A DNA stretch of 64,000 bases from Gymnogyps californianus (Eukaryota; Chordata; Aves; Accipitriformes; Cathartidae), in assembly GCF_018139145.2 (NCBI RefSeq), contig NC_059478.1:32673001-32737000 (forward strand), read 5' to 3'. The notes below the pieces were generated by a model. That model was not told the DNA's origin, did not search any database, and saw nothing but the letters and a program-made list of their open reading frames with translations. Each line of letters begins with the position of its first letter. The stretch's first letter is position 1. Positions 37,774-50,539 of the stretch are shown here, in pieces. The translations under genes and the position numbers were made by a program.

Positions 37774-39895
37774 TCCTCTTAAATCCCTGCTCATCATCAC
37801 ATGGTCCGTTCTCCTCTCTTGGCAGGAAGGTGAAGCAAGGGAGGCTGCAGGGAGATCAGAGCAAGTTGTTAAGCAGAGTTATGAACAAATATGGGGAAAG
37901 GATGCATGGAATACTGATAAGAGCAGAGGAAATGTGACGGTTACAGTCCCTGACCTGGCAAAATGGCAGGGTGAGAAAGGAAGCAGGAGTTCAGACAAAG
38001 CAGTTTGTCAGCTGCCATCACTGTTAATACATCATACAGCCTTCACAAAAAGCTAAGCTTATGGTCTTTGCCATATTCTTAACAGAATACATGTGTCATT
38101 AATACTCCATGTTCAATAATGTGAAATATTGCAGACCCGTGAAAGGGTACTAAAGTGTGCTGAGCTGACTGGAAGAGAGGAGCCAAGGAAAGCCTTCACA
38201 TGTAACAGAGCCCAGGGGAAATTCAGTACAGCAGAGACAACTTTGCATACCAGAAGTAGATATTCCTACAACAAGGGTTGCTACTGCATCTTCATTAGCA
38301 AACTTTAAACCTATCTCTTCATGAACACCACAGAGAAACATGCCTTTAGTAAGAATCAAGAATCCCGATTTCAAGTCATAGGCCGGAGTCACTCTTCTTC
38401 AAGAATAAATCCTTGCTTTGCCCAAGATGGCGCATTTCCTCCAGGATCACAACCTCCAGCAAGTTTCTCTTTCCATAGAGGCACACTAACAAAGGCAGGT
38501 TGCAGGCACTCCAAGAACCTGAGCACAGACCACCAAGTGCCTCAAGCAAGCCTGGCATGGAGATGGTTGTCGCAGAGAAGGACCCCACACAAGGCAGTAG
38601 ACTCACCTCAAGATACCAAAGAGACACCAAAATAACACAGGACAGATGAAATGAAAGAATCTATACTGACATCAACATTTCTAGTAGTCTCATCTCAAAT
38701 ACAGCGAGCACAACTCCCAGTAGAAAAATGTTCTGTACAACAGCAAAAAGCACTAGAGTCCTTTCCCCATTCCAATCTCAACAGGTTCGTACTTCATATG
38801 AGCAGGGGAGCTATCTGGTTTTTACTTGGTTAACAGACAGCTATGACATCCAGCCCACTGCTGTCACATGCAAGAAGCTTAATTGTAATTACACAAGTGA
38901 AGTTTACTGATGAACGTATCTAGGGCTCTGCCATTTGGCTTGTGCTCTTTCTTGCACTTTGTATTTTACAGGTAAAGCTAATGAGTACAAAATTAAAGCA
39001 CTTGAGAAACAGATCCCTGGCAAAGTCCACACCAGATTTGTTGGAGAATGACCTAAGCAAGTTTGGGGAATACTCCCTATTCTCTCACATCATCTTTCCA
39101 TCTCTTCGACAGATATGAAGGAAACAATCTACCAAACACCTTAATCTGTTGTTTTCAAGTTTTATTAATGTATTCCTACTGCCATTTTCAGCTCCTAGTC
39201 AATGACTTTGATAGCTGACACATCGTTTCTATCACACCTTATTTTGCTGAAGGCATTTTCCAGCTCCCTTAAGCTTTTCCATTCCCAGCTCCAGTGCACA
39301 CTTTTGTGATAATATTAATTTAAATGACCTTTTTTCCCCCTAGACCTGCTTTTTAAGTTTAACGAGATCCCAGGATTATACCTGTACTTACCAACACCCA
39401 CAGGGGTACAATCCCCTCTAGACAGATTGTAAAGGCTGAAGTAACTAAGGAATCACACAGAGGAAAGAAGTCTTACAGGAAGTATAAGACTGTAGGGATG
39501 CCACGCTCCTTCCTCCTCTCCAGTAGCATCCAGCAAGTTCTAGCTCCCTGTTTATATTTTGTCTCTCTCGCACTTCTGAGTGTGAAGGGAAAGCGAAAGC
39601 TACTGGGCTTGAAACCTAACCCAGTGAACATCTCTCTTTTCTAAATAAGAAGTCATTTGCAGCACATTCGTAGCAAGCAACAGCACAAATATACACAAAA
39701 TATAGTAGCAACAATGGGATTATTGAGAAGTACAAATTCTGTGGTAAAAGGATAGACTGATACAAATATCCTGTTAGATTTTATTTTTTTGAATGAAACT
39801 TATTTTTTGGGATGGGGGGGCACAGTATTCAGCACCTTTGGTTTTGTTTTCTTTTCGCTGAGGGCAGGAAGATATTTGGGAAGGCTCTTTCGAGC
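37774..39895. other. Unique non-coding sequence
   Basis: No gene. Frames of 60 to 104 codons at 38.3-38.9 kb have no domain or splice support. G8 occurs at about 39.82 kb. Confidence 0.6.
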
Positions 39896-40240
39896 CCATT
39901 CACCTTTCCCACTCCCCACGATAGCAGTTAACATCAGAATCACGCCCCAAAACCTGGGAGGTCACAGATCCAGCGTCGGAGCCAAACACACGGGGCTCCC
40001 AAACCTGAAAGGTCAGTCCCTTTCCCACTGGAAACCAGGGACCCCACACCCAACTTCTCCTCCAGCTTCCAAGCCAGGATGGAACAAGCAAAGGCCCAAG
40101 TCTTCCTACCCCTCCTAGCTCCATCAGCCCTCCTTGGCAGGCTAGCCTCCTACAGCTTGCTTCTCCAACACCTCTCCACCTACTACTCCTATTCCTGCTG
40201 GGCTGCCGCCTTTTATAGCAGCTGTTTTTTGATTGGCACT
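39896..40240 (-). promoter_or_regulatory. Candidate minus-strand CCAAT/TATA promoter with downstream exon-like sequence
   Basis: On the minus strand a CCAAT box (gccaatca, core at 40236-40232) is followed by an E-box cagctg (40224-40219) and a strong TATA box ctataaaagg (40218-40209). This order and spacing would put a start site near 40180-40188. The roughly 290 bases downstream are GC-richer and carry a 115-codon open frame, without a recognised domain, and a gaaag|gtgaat donor-like word near the far end. It could be a true promoter of an unannotated transcript, an LTR promoter or chance. I see no LTR ends around it. Confidence 0.35.
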
Positions 40241-41639
40241 TTTTCACAGATGGGGGAGGCGAATAGGTCCTTCATTAACCCTTTTCAGGTTGCTGCCAAG
40301 TGTGGGGGGGTTATATGTCATTTTTGTTAATGAAGCGCCTTCTGGAATTGAACCCTGCGCTCCTTTTCCATAGCTGTGTAGTTCGGTACATCTAACTGGA
40401 AAGTAGAAACAATATATGTTCTTAATCTTATCTATTGTCAGTAAATGAGGCGGTGAAGCGGTTGGGTGAAAAGGCAGTATTCTGAACAAACAGCTTCCTC
40501 CATCCAAGGTAAAATTTAAAGATTAGCAGACTTTGGAAAACAACACAAGTATTTTGTCTCCATAGTTCTCTTTGTTTGATTTTTATTTTGCTAAATGAGG
40601 TCTAGGATAAACAGGAAGGAAGGAAAGAAGCCGCTCCCTTCCCCACTTTTTCTTTATATCTTTCCCTCAAAGGGAAGTCCATGGAGCTCCAGCCTGTTTG
40701 GATCTATAAGACAGCACTCACCGTGTGTTTGCAGGTAAAGCCTCCTGCGTGCTGGTAGTGTGGGAGAGCACTCAGCAGTATGTGTGCGCTGCTTGGCTGG
40801 CTGACCGATGTCTTGCTTTGCTCTCTTTTTCTGTCCTTGCTTTGCACGCACTCCTGGCCTAGTGCCCCACAGAAGAAATCAATTCGAGAAGGTTTATTAA
40901 AATAAAAAGCTCTCCGCCCCACATGGGGCTTTATGGAATTTCGCTGTTTGTGAAAGATGAATAAGGTTATAGAGAGAAGTCTTTAAAAGTGAGATTTAAG
41001 TGATTTAAAGCAGAAGCATCTAAAAGTATTTTTTAAATTAGTATTTACTCGGTTTTCCTGTTTATACTGTGGCTGCAACTAACCAGGGATACATAACCTA
41101 CATACTCACGACTTCCAAGAACTCAGATCCTTTCTTCTCCTTTCCTCTTCCTAATGTGGGGTTAGGGACAAAGCCAGGTGGGAAAAGGGATGGGAACAGC
41201 ACAAGGTGTTCTAACTGCTGCTTTTGACAGTGAAAGGCGGAGGAGAAATTATCGATAGCAGCTAGAAAAAGCTTTCTACCTCTTCTCAGGAGTAACCAGC
41301 TCAGGCATCCTGCAACCACGTGAAAGGGCTGATCGCTTAATGTACACCTTGAACCAGCTCTGTGACTACTTCTAAACAGATACTTGCTTAGCATTCAATG
41401 TTCAAAACTTTGCCTACCATAATAATATTCTCTGCCTTAGCTACCACTACTCAGTAGAAGTGCAAGCCATAAACAAAAGTACCATGTTGTTGTAGGTACT
41501 CATGTAAGTCATTAACACAAGTAATCCATTCCACCCAGTTTTGGAGGGAAAACACAGCTAATAGTTTTAACAATTCAGCAAAAGGATCTGATAAAATGTA
41601 TTTGATGTCTTCTGCATGATGATATAATACATCAAAAAT
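40241..41639. other. Unique non-coding sequence
   Basis: No gene. At about 40.34-40.36 kb ggaattgaaccc looks like an antisense tRNA B box, but no cloverleaf can be folded. Open frames reach 98 codons. Confidence 0.55.
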
Positions 41640-42475
41640 CTGATTTTAAACTTTTTGACAAGCTGCCCCAGGCTTTATATCAAAATTAGCCTTGTGCTGA
41701 TGCTGCTGAAAGGGAGGAGGAGGGGAGACAGCTGAATACCATGCATTAAGAAAATAAGCAACTATACGAAAAAGGTGTTCAAAGTGGAAGCGGCCCCAGT
41801 ACTCCAACGGTTCCAGGGACTTATCTGACATACTGTGAACAGACACGAGCTCAATCTGTCCACTTTCCAAGGTGGTCAAAGCCTTGTGGTTAACATCATG
41901 CCAAGCCTGAATGGGAAAGCCCTGCCAGTGACTAAATATATTAACTTGGGCTTGGTGCTGTGTTGACGCAGCCACATGGAATTTGGACAAACTGGAACAC
42001 AGACAGAGTGAGGTTGTGTTTGCTGATGATATACTGGCAGATGAACTCTATGTTCATCCATAAGAGCAAACAAAAGGTCTTCCTGCATCATGTCATTAAG
42101 GAAAACATGCAAGACACCCTTTCCAAATTTCACCATAAAACTGAACGGACAGGCTAGAGCTTCCTGCGAGAAAGGATACATGGGATGCCCATTTGGACAG
42201 GCTTCTAAATGACCAAAGTTGTGTTTTTTCCAGTCTGCATTTAGTGCAAACTCTGTGTACTCTCTCATAGCCACATGCAAAAATGTCCCTCTCCTAAGGA
42301 CATCCAGAGCTTTGCACCTTAAAGGTGAAATTATATCAGCAGGCTCCAATGCTGGCACTCTTGATGATCGCTGAAAATGTAGCAGCTGCACAGAATGCCA
42401 GTGCTTAGAAACCAGCACTGGTTCCCTGTTAATTTTGTTCACATTTATGTTTGAAGTCCTGCTTGTTTTGGTGCC
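41640..42475 (-). pseudogene. Frameshifted coding-like relic, parent unknown
   Basis: Two minus-strand frames join into one plausible protein. The first is open from about 42475 to 41876 (the longest frame of the window) with words such as ALNADWKKHNFGHLEACPNG and GKGVLHVFLNDMM. The second is open from 41990 to 41646 with words such as SHWQGFPIQAWHDVNHKALT and MSDKSLEPLEYWGRF. The switch near 41.96-41.99 kb suggests a one-base indel. Amino-acid make-up looks protein-like: many W, H and F residues and no low complexity. There is no ATG start at the head and no A tail on the 3' side. I cannot name the parent; a faint likeness to a neuralized-type repeat is not reliable. A chance long frame remains possible. 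Confidence 0.4.
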
Positions 42476-42588
42476 TTATGCAGAATAACGAAAGAACCAC
42501 TAACATACTGCCACTATACACAGTCATGCCGACTTTATAACTCTATAACCACACTTCATTTGGGGGAACAAATATCCTTTCAGTTACG

Positions 42589-42786
42589 TCACTCTGGCTT
42601 ACACTGCCGAACCTGTGAACTGGTAGTGCTGCATTTTTTCTTAAGCTCTGCACATTGGTAATGGGAGAACCACTCACTTCTCCAAGAACCTGAACCAGGA
42701 CGCTTGTGAAGTATCAAGAAGTGGCGTGACTTCCCTCCCTTGATTTCCTTTACCTCCCAGTGTAACGCCACATTTCCTGGTTTCAA
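42589..42786 (-). pseudogene. Possible upstream part of the same relic
   Basis: A minus-strand frame with no ATG head carries words such as ALHWEVKEIKGGKSRHFLIL and HKRPGSGSWRSEW, then ends in a stop. A pyrimidine-rich stretch and cag lie just before it, so it could be an exon with a decayed acceptor or a continuation of the relic at 41.64-42.48 kb. The intervening bases have stops in every frame. No family is recognised. Confidence 0.25.
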
Positions 42787-43850
42787 TCAGGAATAGAAGC
42801 ACAAAAGCTGAAGCAGTATTTAGAAATATTTATTTTTTGTAAAATCAGAAACAGGAAGTATCAAACATCTTATGAGAGAGCTTGTTCTCCTGAGGCTGCT
42901 CTACCTCAGCTTAGTTTATTCAAATGGTTTTGAATAAACATCTGGAACAGCTGAGTGCTTTATCCCATCTTAATATTTGACACCTATCTCTAATAGCGGA
43001 GTGGACCATAGTGGAATTAGATCCAAAAGGAATTTATCTGCATTCATGAGTGCTGTGTTCAGTGAAACTTCACATCCATAGACAAAATCCACAAATTGTC
43101 ACAGTGCCCAGACAAGTTACTTGTCATTACAATGATCTGCAAGGCATCCATAGAAAGAAATCATTTTGACTGAGCTTCGCTCCTCAAGGACAACGCCAAG
43201 GTTAATTTATTTGTTTTTCACTTTGAGTAGGGGTGGACAGTCCCTGGAAGAGTAGTAGTGTCTGCCAAATGTGTTTCTGGCAGTATTTGCTCACCGACTA
43301 CTCTTCTATTCCACGCCTTACCAAACGTCTCCAGGAACGTAGGCTGTGTTCATAAACTCAGTTTGTTCTCAACGTTTCACTCCGCTCAAGTGGCTCCTGG
43401 CTGAAATTTCCAGGATTTGTAATAGTGAAAACTGGGATAGCTAAATGTCAGTGACCTGTGATACTAGAAAGATATTAAGAAATGGTAGATACCATGTTAG
43501 AGAGAAATGCTAACTGTAGAGATGGGAAACAAAAAAGAAAACTAAACACTAAAACCAAAACAGCCCCATTTTGTTTGGAATGTAGAATCACACATTGATT
43601 GAAGAGGAAAGTCCTCTCTCCCATCAAGAACTGCTCTATGGGATAAAGGCAAAATATTTAGCCTTTCTCCATGGCTTCTTTTGTAATGTGAGATGATAGC
43701 TCGCTGTTTGAGAGTCTGCACAGGTATTGGTGAAATTTCCCGAGGTCCCCTCATCTTTCAGGGTCTTTCTAAGCTTTCTATTTGATTCAGTCTTGAGGCC
43801 CCATATTGTAATTTATAGCCTGTTGTACAATCAAATTCTGTCTTTCTTAC
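42787..43850. other. Unclassified sequence between coding-like segments
   Basis: Several short open pieces occur on the minus strand, but they overlap in different frames, so their protein-like look is not trustworthy. No repeat is recognised. Confidence 0.5.
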
Positions 43851-44039
43851 CTGAGAAGAGGTTTCAAGAACTCTTCACTATATTTTTGCTTTAGCTTCCA
43901 CGGCTCAAAGATGTGTTCATGGGCATATAGTAGCCAGCTGCAACTGTACCTTTGGAAACAAGCCTTTCTTAAAGGACCATTTACATAGAAATTTTTGGCT
44001 CTCAGTAACACCATGATGAATAACCTTACCTCCAACAAA
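43851..44039 (-). other. Exon-like segment with splice signals
   Basis: On the minus strand a pyrimidine-containing tract and ag (just before 44039) precede an open frame of about 62 codons. It ends at a consensus donor, ctcag|gtaaga (exon end 43851). The frame includes WLLYAHEHIFEPWKLKQKYS, which has the look of real protein. The stop directly after the donor is in the intron if the exon is real. It may belong to the same locus as the relic downstream. No family was recognised, so a chance frame is possible. Confidence 0.3.
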
Positions 44040-47000
44040 CTATTTCCAAAACAGAGAAGAATAGTGCATATTATAAAACCACACTTATTTAAGGGAAGTT
44101 AGATTGCAGAAACATTGACTGCACTTTGAACACACTGTGCATTTCATGGCAAAAAGTAAAAAGCAAAGGTCCCTGTTAGTAAAATTCTATTTTCTGGGGC
44201 TGCCGTTTGGCAATTAGAGACCAGTCAGTGTTTGGGGGATTTTTTGGCCTTCCAGTCCTCGCTCACACTCATAGGGCTTAAAGAAGATTGACCAATAACT
44301 TCTGGAGGACAGTATAGTTCAGATATTATATCATAGATACATCTACAGTGGCAGAAGAAGAAAACCTCGAAAAAAAGGAGTAGGCAATACAATAAGTTAG
44401 GTACAAATACAAATGATCTTGTTCAAAAAACCAAGGTATGTGATACAAATTTGATCAAACAAAATTCGATATTTTTACTGGGAAATGGAGGTTATAATCC
44501 AAAAAACCAATGTCAAAATTCAGCCCCACATGAGATATCCGTGCCCCATACATTTGAACAAATGTGGACTTGGACTCAAAACTGTCCTTAAAATTACAGA
44601 TGTGTGTTTAGTGGTAAAATGACTTTTTATTGACAGTGTGTGTCATATCCATTTACATTCTGGCCAGCCCTCCAGTATTGAAAAACATATGGCTGTTATT
44701 TTAAACAGGCTGAACTGTTTTCAAAATCCATTATAGAAAGTGTGCTAAATACCAGCTTTCTGAAACGAACAGAGAGTTTGTTTAGCCCCGTCTACATCAG
44801 GAGTTACATGTGTATAGTGAACTGATGGCTGCTGAGGAAAGCCAAACTCGCTACTTCATCAATAACAGCATATTTTGTCAGGCCACAAAAGGCATATTTA
44901 ATACACTAAGAACACGGAGAGTTCAGACTGAAATTAAAAGTTTTCACTGGTTGCCTGTCTATTAAAAATGCTTGATTAGGAAGAAGCAAAGGGAAACATA
45001 GTGTTAGGATGGTGTTGTGATCCCAAGCTACAGAACAGGACTTGAAAGGCATACAGGTCCCAGTGCTTGGTAAAATACTTCCAGAGATGTGAACTTCATT
45101 ATGGCTTGTGCCTGCATTGTCCCATTGAATAGCAATAGTAATTACTATCGTTATTTATTATAATAAAACACAAATAGCTGACAGTGATACCTGATATCTG
45201 ATCAAAGTCTCTCTCCCAAAGAGGAGACTTTTCGCAGATGACATTCTCCCTGCCCCATACATCCTTTCTGTGCTGAGTCACGCAAGTTCCCAGGATATCT
45301 GAGTGGGAATACAGCACCTCGCAGCCCTCCCTGATCATTTATTAATAACTTTCTAGTGTCACACGTTCCTGTCCCATTCCTGAAAAGCTACTCTTTCCAA
45401 GCCACTACTCCCTGTGTATCATAACAGTCAGGAATAATCTTAAAAATTATCACTAAACACTGCATCTCTCATAGAAATATGGTGTTCTGGTTACTCTGCT
45501 TAATCCTGAAAGATAAAAGATTGGACTGACTTACAAAAGTCCGGCTGATTTCAGGACTTTCGGCGATTTTTTTGCCTAGGATGAGTGCAGAATTTGGCCA
45601 ATATTAATTACTACACCACATAAATGGCAAGGTGATTATTTTCAAACTCTCACTCAGCATGTGGCCAGGTGACTCAGCTATTTCATTTAGTTACATTCTT
45701 CTGCAGTTAATTACAAATTGTTGGCCCCAAATCACACCCACAGAAAGAAATAAGGAGTGCAGCCGCAAACATAGAAAAACATGTTTTACAAGGCTCCCAA
45801 AGAGCTAGAAACTCAAGCTGGTTGTCTCCGAACACTCACAGGGATAAAGAAGAAAATAAACTTGTGCAAACAAGGGAACAATGCATCTTGGGGAAACCCT
45901 GACTTCTTGCACCGTATTACTTTGTGCAATACATTAATGTTAACCTGACACAGCACATAACTGGAGAACTCAAGTTAAATAAATGAAATCAGCTGTCTGA
46001 CTTCTTTAAGATAAATGATGTTATTACAGCATAATTGTATAACCCCATATAGCTTACAGCAGCAAAAGGATGTGTATTTCACATGCCCTACTATAATTAC
46101 ATTCCCATTATAATTTTGCAGTTAGTTGCTATGAGCTCTGGTCATGAAAACATGCCAATTTTGTATGGGATTGAAGTCTGCCTAATTTTAGCAAATTGAG
46201 AGCTGCACAAAAGAAAAGAGATAAATACTATGTTGTTATTTTTCATTAGAGAATTGCTATATTAAGAGGCTGTGATCCAGCTGTGTTTGTTTAAATAAAA
46301 GTGTGATTTGAATACCTCCTACAGCTATGTTCCTGCCAATGAATAAAAGATAAAATGCGGCTCTCGTTGGATGTTAGTCTCTGAGTTCTAGCTGACTCAG
46401 AGATTTATTGTTTAACATAAGGAAGTGAAAAGCATGTAAAGCAGACCACACACAGGGCTCTTTTGTGTATTGTTTCAAGCCATACCACTAATAGATTTGT
46501 TCCACCAAGGCTTGCAGCAATTCAGCTGTGCTAAAATGCTCCACTTAACTGTGAAAAAAATAATAATAAAATAGTAATTATGTCTAGATGGCAAATGCAG
46601 CTTAGACCAACACCATGAGTAATGTAAACAGGAACTAATACCATTCAAAGCTGTATGTTATCATCATTATGATAATGAAATTAAGCTTTTATTTCCAAAA
46701 AACAAGCCCTTTAACATACTACTCAGTGTCTGTATAAACACACTGACTTCCTCTCATAGCCTGATATGACTCTGAAGTAGCTGAGCTAATATCCTTCTAA
46801 CAGTATATGCATATATATCTACATATAAATACATATACAAAATGTACAGGGCACTCCAGTAGCCAGCCTGAAACTTATCGCAGACAACTTGGAACTCATT
46901 GCGTGTTGGAAAAGCCTTTTACAATGCAAATAAAATGATGCATATAAATAGTCCTCGCTTTGTAGGTGCCTGTTTTGTAGGTTCCTTCATGGTAATCTTA

Positions 47001-47917
47001 GATTGAGGCACATCATTCTCAGGGAGCTGATATGTTTGAATGGATTTCATTACGGGCAAGTGCAGAAGTGAGTGGCTGTGTGCCAGTCAGAACCGACTAC
47101 CGAAGGACTTAGGTTGTCAAAGGACTGACTTGGGCTGTCTGAGTTCATTTAAATAACACAAGCATCTCCAGTTTGGGGAAAAAAGAAAAGGAAAGAAAGG
47201 AAAGGAAAGCAAGTCTTTTTCCACGATAATCTTTACACTGGATTTACAGCTATAATGGATTGATAATGTATATTACATATGTACAGTTTAGTTCATCTAT
47301 CAATAACTATATTCTGGATTTGCAATAATCTGAATTACAGGCCAACAAGGAGGTAGCAACTTCCTTGAATAAAACAGGCCAGAGTGCAGAGCATCCATAG
47401 CCAAAAGGACCATGCATGGTCAGTTTGAGACTTGAACTGTGTGTTTGGAGAAAAATCTTGCAGGTCTAACCAGGCCAGCAGCATCCTGCATTTTATATGA
47501 GAAAATGGAGCTTTGTGCCCAATCTTTACCTACTCTAGGGCGGGTGGAAAGCAAGGAGAAAGACCAGAAACCTGAGTCCACCCGCTGCTCTTTGGGCAAA
47601 CAGCAAAGTAGCATGTGCATAGGAGAACCAGCAATTCTTGGTGCATTGCAGGCAAATGATCCACTCTCATCTTCTCTCCTCACTGCACCGTAGATGCAGA
47701 TGATGAACTACAATTCAGCCCGGAGCTGGAGTCACCAAGTCCCCGGGGCAGAGCAACTGACACACTGCTCTTTGCTCAAGCCTGTGCCAAAAGAACAGCC
47801 CGGAGCCTATGAGTACGTTGAAGCTGTAATGTGTGTGTTTTGAAGATACGATCTCAGCTCATTCTACAGGACTTCATGCTTCAAACTCTCAAGAGTCTTA
47901 ATAACAATATCCTGTCT
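44040..47917. other. Unique AT-rich non-coding sequence
   Basis: No gene. The tail gtgcagaatttggcca at about 45.58 kb resembles the end of a palindromic sauropsid repeat. The 46.0-46.4 kb stretch is AT-rich with few simple repeats and could be a conserved element. An interrupted AT repeat lies at 46.80-46.84 kb and a purine tract at 47.18-47.21 kb. Confidence 0.6.
45510..45602. repeat. Decayed palindromic repeat relic
   Basis: The closing words atgagtgcagaatttggcca match the right end of a sauropsid palindromic family, and ctgatttcaggactttcggc could be its decayed core. The left arm is no longer recognisable. Confidence 0.3.
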
Positions 47918-47975
47918 GCTTTTTATGTAGCACCTGTCAACCCGGAGGGACCAAAACCACTTCAAAAACTCTGTG
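47918..47975 (+). repeat. MIR-like repeat fragment (5' part)
   Basis: The words tttatgtagcacctgtcaac, then gagggaccaaaaccacttca match the start of the family seen at 32.6 kb, where GTAGCACCTTTCATC precedes GGATCTCAAAGCACTTTACA. Only about 58 bases are recognisable. Confidence 0.4.
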
Positions 47976-49584
47976 TGGTTGTTGCTGTTGAAAAACTCAG
48001 GAATCACTGCTTGAGTTGCCTGCAGGAGGCTGAAATGTAGGATATTTAGCATTAAAGAAGAGCAAATAATTAGCTATGAATAATTTATCCCCTCAAATCA
48101 GCTTCTTTTTGACTTTATTGAACATCTGCAAATAGGTCTCAGCCTCACTCTTAGTTTTATTTGACGGTTTCATTTCACTTTTATTTTTTTACATTACTGC
48201 ATACTTTTATGAACCATCATCTACCTAAAAACAGTGAAGAGAGTAGAGCAAAGATGAGCAAAATTTAAATTACCTGACTATAAACACGACAGAAGTCACT
48301 AATACGTAACGAGGAGAGATAGAATTTTTTAAATAAAATTATGGACAAAAGAAACGTTGAGTAAAGGGTTGGAAAGAGATGAGCAAGACATGGAAAAGGG
48401 TGAATTGTCTAGGAGACAGCTGGACGGAGATGTTTTATGGAGACATTTTAAAGCAATAGCATTTTGGAGCTCTAGGCTGAAGGGGAGAGAGAGGATCTGT
48501 GAGAAACTGGAATAAATGTGGTTGTTTGGATATGCATGTCTTGGAGCAGACATCCCAAGGGAAGCTCTAATTATCAGGATGAAAGGAAGGGAAGGTATGA
48601 GTAAAATTTTGGGAGGGAGACATCAAACCTGTGGCATGACAGAAGCCATTTCTGAAGCTATGATTAATTCACAGCTTAAAATGGATGAATTTAGACTTTC
48701 TCCCTCCTGCTCAGAACTTGTCTATCAACACACTTTGTTTATTTGAAATTGTTGAAAAGTTTTCTGAAAATCCATTTCAGTTAGAGGTTGATGACCAGAT
48801 ATTTGGTTTCACATGTTTTCAATTAGACAGTGTCTGTGGTATGTGATGGGATGCCCCGACCATGTGATACTGATGCTTTCCTAAGCAGGAGGAGGGAAAT
48901 CATAGCTTGCTATGTAAGCACTTTCTACTACATATGAGCAGTGCTGGAATGAAACTCTACCTATATATACACAAGGTAAGTGCAGTGAAGAATCTGTTGG
49001 ATGCCTTTTTTGAATTAGTACACATAAGGTTTTATCTTGGGTTTAAATTCAGGAGAATTCCTCAAGACAAGGAGAGGCAAATTTAGAATTATAACCTTAA
49101 TAAATGCTCTAAGGAGAGAAATGGAAGAAAGAATTGCTCTTGACTTCTCTGAATTTCTAACAAAAGCCTTCCTGCACCTTCCTGGGAATTGCTTGCGATG
49201 GAGTACTGTCCTAGGGTCCAAATAGCTTTCTTAGATTCGCTATTCCTGGCTGTTTAACATGATCGTTTTTGCTCTTTGCTGGTTTGCTAGGGATCTGCTA
49301 CCAGCACAGTAATGCTGACATTTCATTATTTTCTAGGCTTTACTGTTTCAACCCTTCACCTTTTCCCCTCTTTCTTACTGCTGGCAAGGTTTACTTGCGG
49401 TTGCAGAAATACTGAGGAACTGATTTTCTAGCTGTGACTGAACTTAAATAAACTGAAAGAAGCAGAACCATTGTAGGATTAAAGCAGTTCAGCAGTTTAC
49501 AATGTGAAATGATTTAAGTTTTGACACTTATTTCCTCAGCTATCTTTTTCCTTTATTGAAATATACCACAAATAACAGCTCAGC
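47976..49584. other. Unique non-coding sequence
   Basis: No gene or clear repeat. Open frames are below 80 codons. Confidence 0.65.
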
Positions 49585-49845
49585 GCGCTAGCGCTGACAG
49601 CAGTGCTACTGCCTGCCGAAGGTTATAGCACCCTTTGCAGGGATCCCATTAGCTGAGCAGCATCTGCCAAGCGCAGCCCGACTGCCTTCGTACACGGGCA
49701 GGAGATGGCTGGCGAACGGCGGCGGGAGCTGCTGAGAAAGGCTGCGTGCGGCAATGCTGCTGAGCCCCTGCAGCTGCAGATAAGCCCAGCACGGATGCTG
49801 AAGCCAGAATGGATCGCAGGTATCACCCCTTTCACGTGACACAAA
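49585..49845. promoter_or_regulatory. Small CpG-rich patch
   Basis: In otherwise CpG-poor DNA, about 260 bases hold a cluster of CpGs, including gcgcgctagcgctg, gcgaacggcggcgg, tgcgtgcggc and cacgtg (an E-box). No TATA box is evident. Frames of 87 and 88 codons on the minus strand overlap it but have no recognised domain. This could be a weak CpG-island promoter, a distal orphan CpG island or a decayed GC-rich insertion. Confidence 0.35.
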
Positions 49846-50539
49846 ATGCCTGCCAAAGACCACGAGCAAGCTTCAGGTCTTTGCTGCAAAACAGTGGAAA
49901 GCTATCTGTCATTGAATGGGAGCAGGAGGGAGCAGGACTGACTCCAGATTCTGTCAGCTGAGCATATGCAGTCAACCTGAGCGATTAAGACACACCATTA
50001 CAAACAAGAAAACATCTTTAGATGCTAGACTTCCAGATACATCTAGTCTACTACATACTACATCTCGTATCCAGCCAGTTTCTGTTGCTTTAGAGGAAAG
50101 TAGAAGCCCTAAAGCATCGAATTAGTTAAATACCACACAAATACAACCAAACCCATGTTCACCGATCAAATCTCTTTTCACCACCCTTTTGTGGATAACG
50201 AATCAACAAATCAAACAGCCCAAGCTTCAGGATCAGAAACAGTGGTTTCAAGATTGCCATTATCCTGTTTTACGATCTCTTTCATTAATTTATTAAGTTG
50301 TTCTTGAAACCCTATCCTTTTGGTGAGGCCATTCCAGAACTTCTGGCAGCTACAAACTGTCTTCTAATTCCTAGTCTAAAAATATGGAGGACAACATATA
50401 TTCATTTGATATTGTACCAGTTTCATGTTACCTCTCTTTAGGTGGCTAAATAAAACATTCTAATGCTTCAACATAGTGTTAGGGAGTACTCATCTGTCAC
50501 AGCTGCTTCTCAGCAGCATTTATGATAATATAGTAGAAT
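49846..50539. other. Unique non-coding sequence
   Basis: No gene or clear repeat is seen. Confidence 0.6.

Noticed and set aside
37488..38056. Overlapping 149- and 173-codon plus frames
   Set aside because: Both are carried by the 19-bp minisatellite and its flanks. No family was recognised.
40325..40390. Antisense tRNA-like B box (ggttcaattcc on minus)
   Set aside because: The T-arm bases do not pair and no cloverleaf or A box could be laid out, so no tRNA gene is called.
42800..43440. Several short protein-like stretches on the minus strand
   Set aside because: Different frames over the same bases look equally protein-like, so the impression is not evidence of coding.
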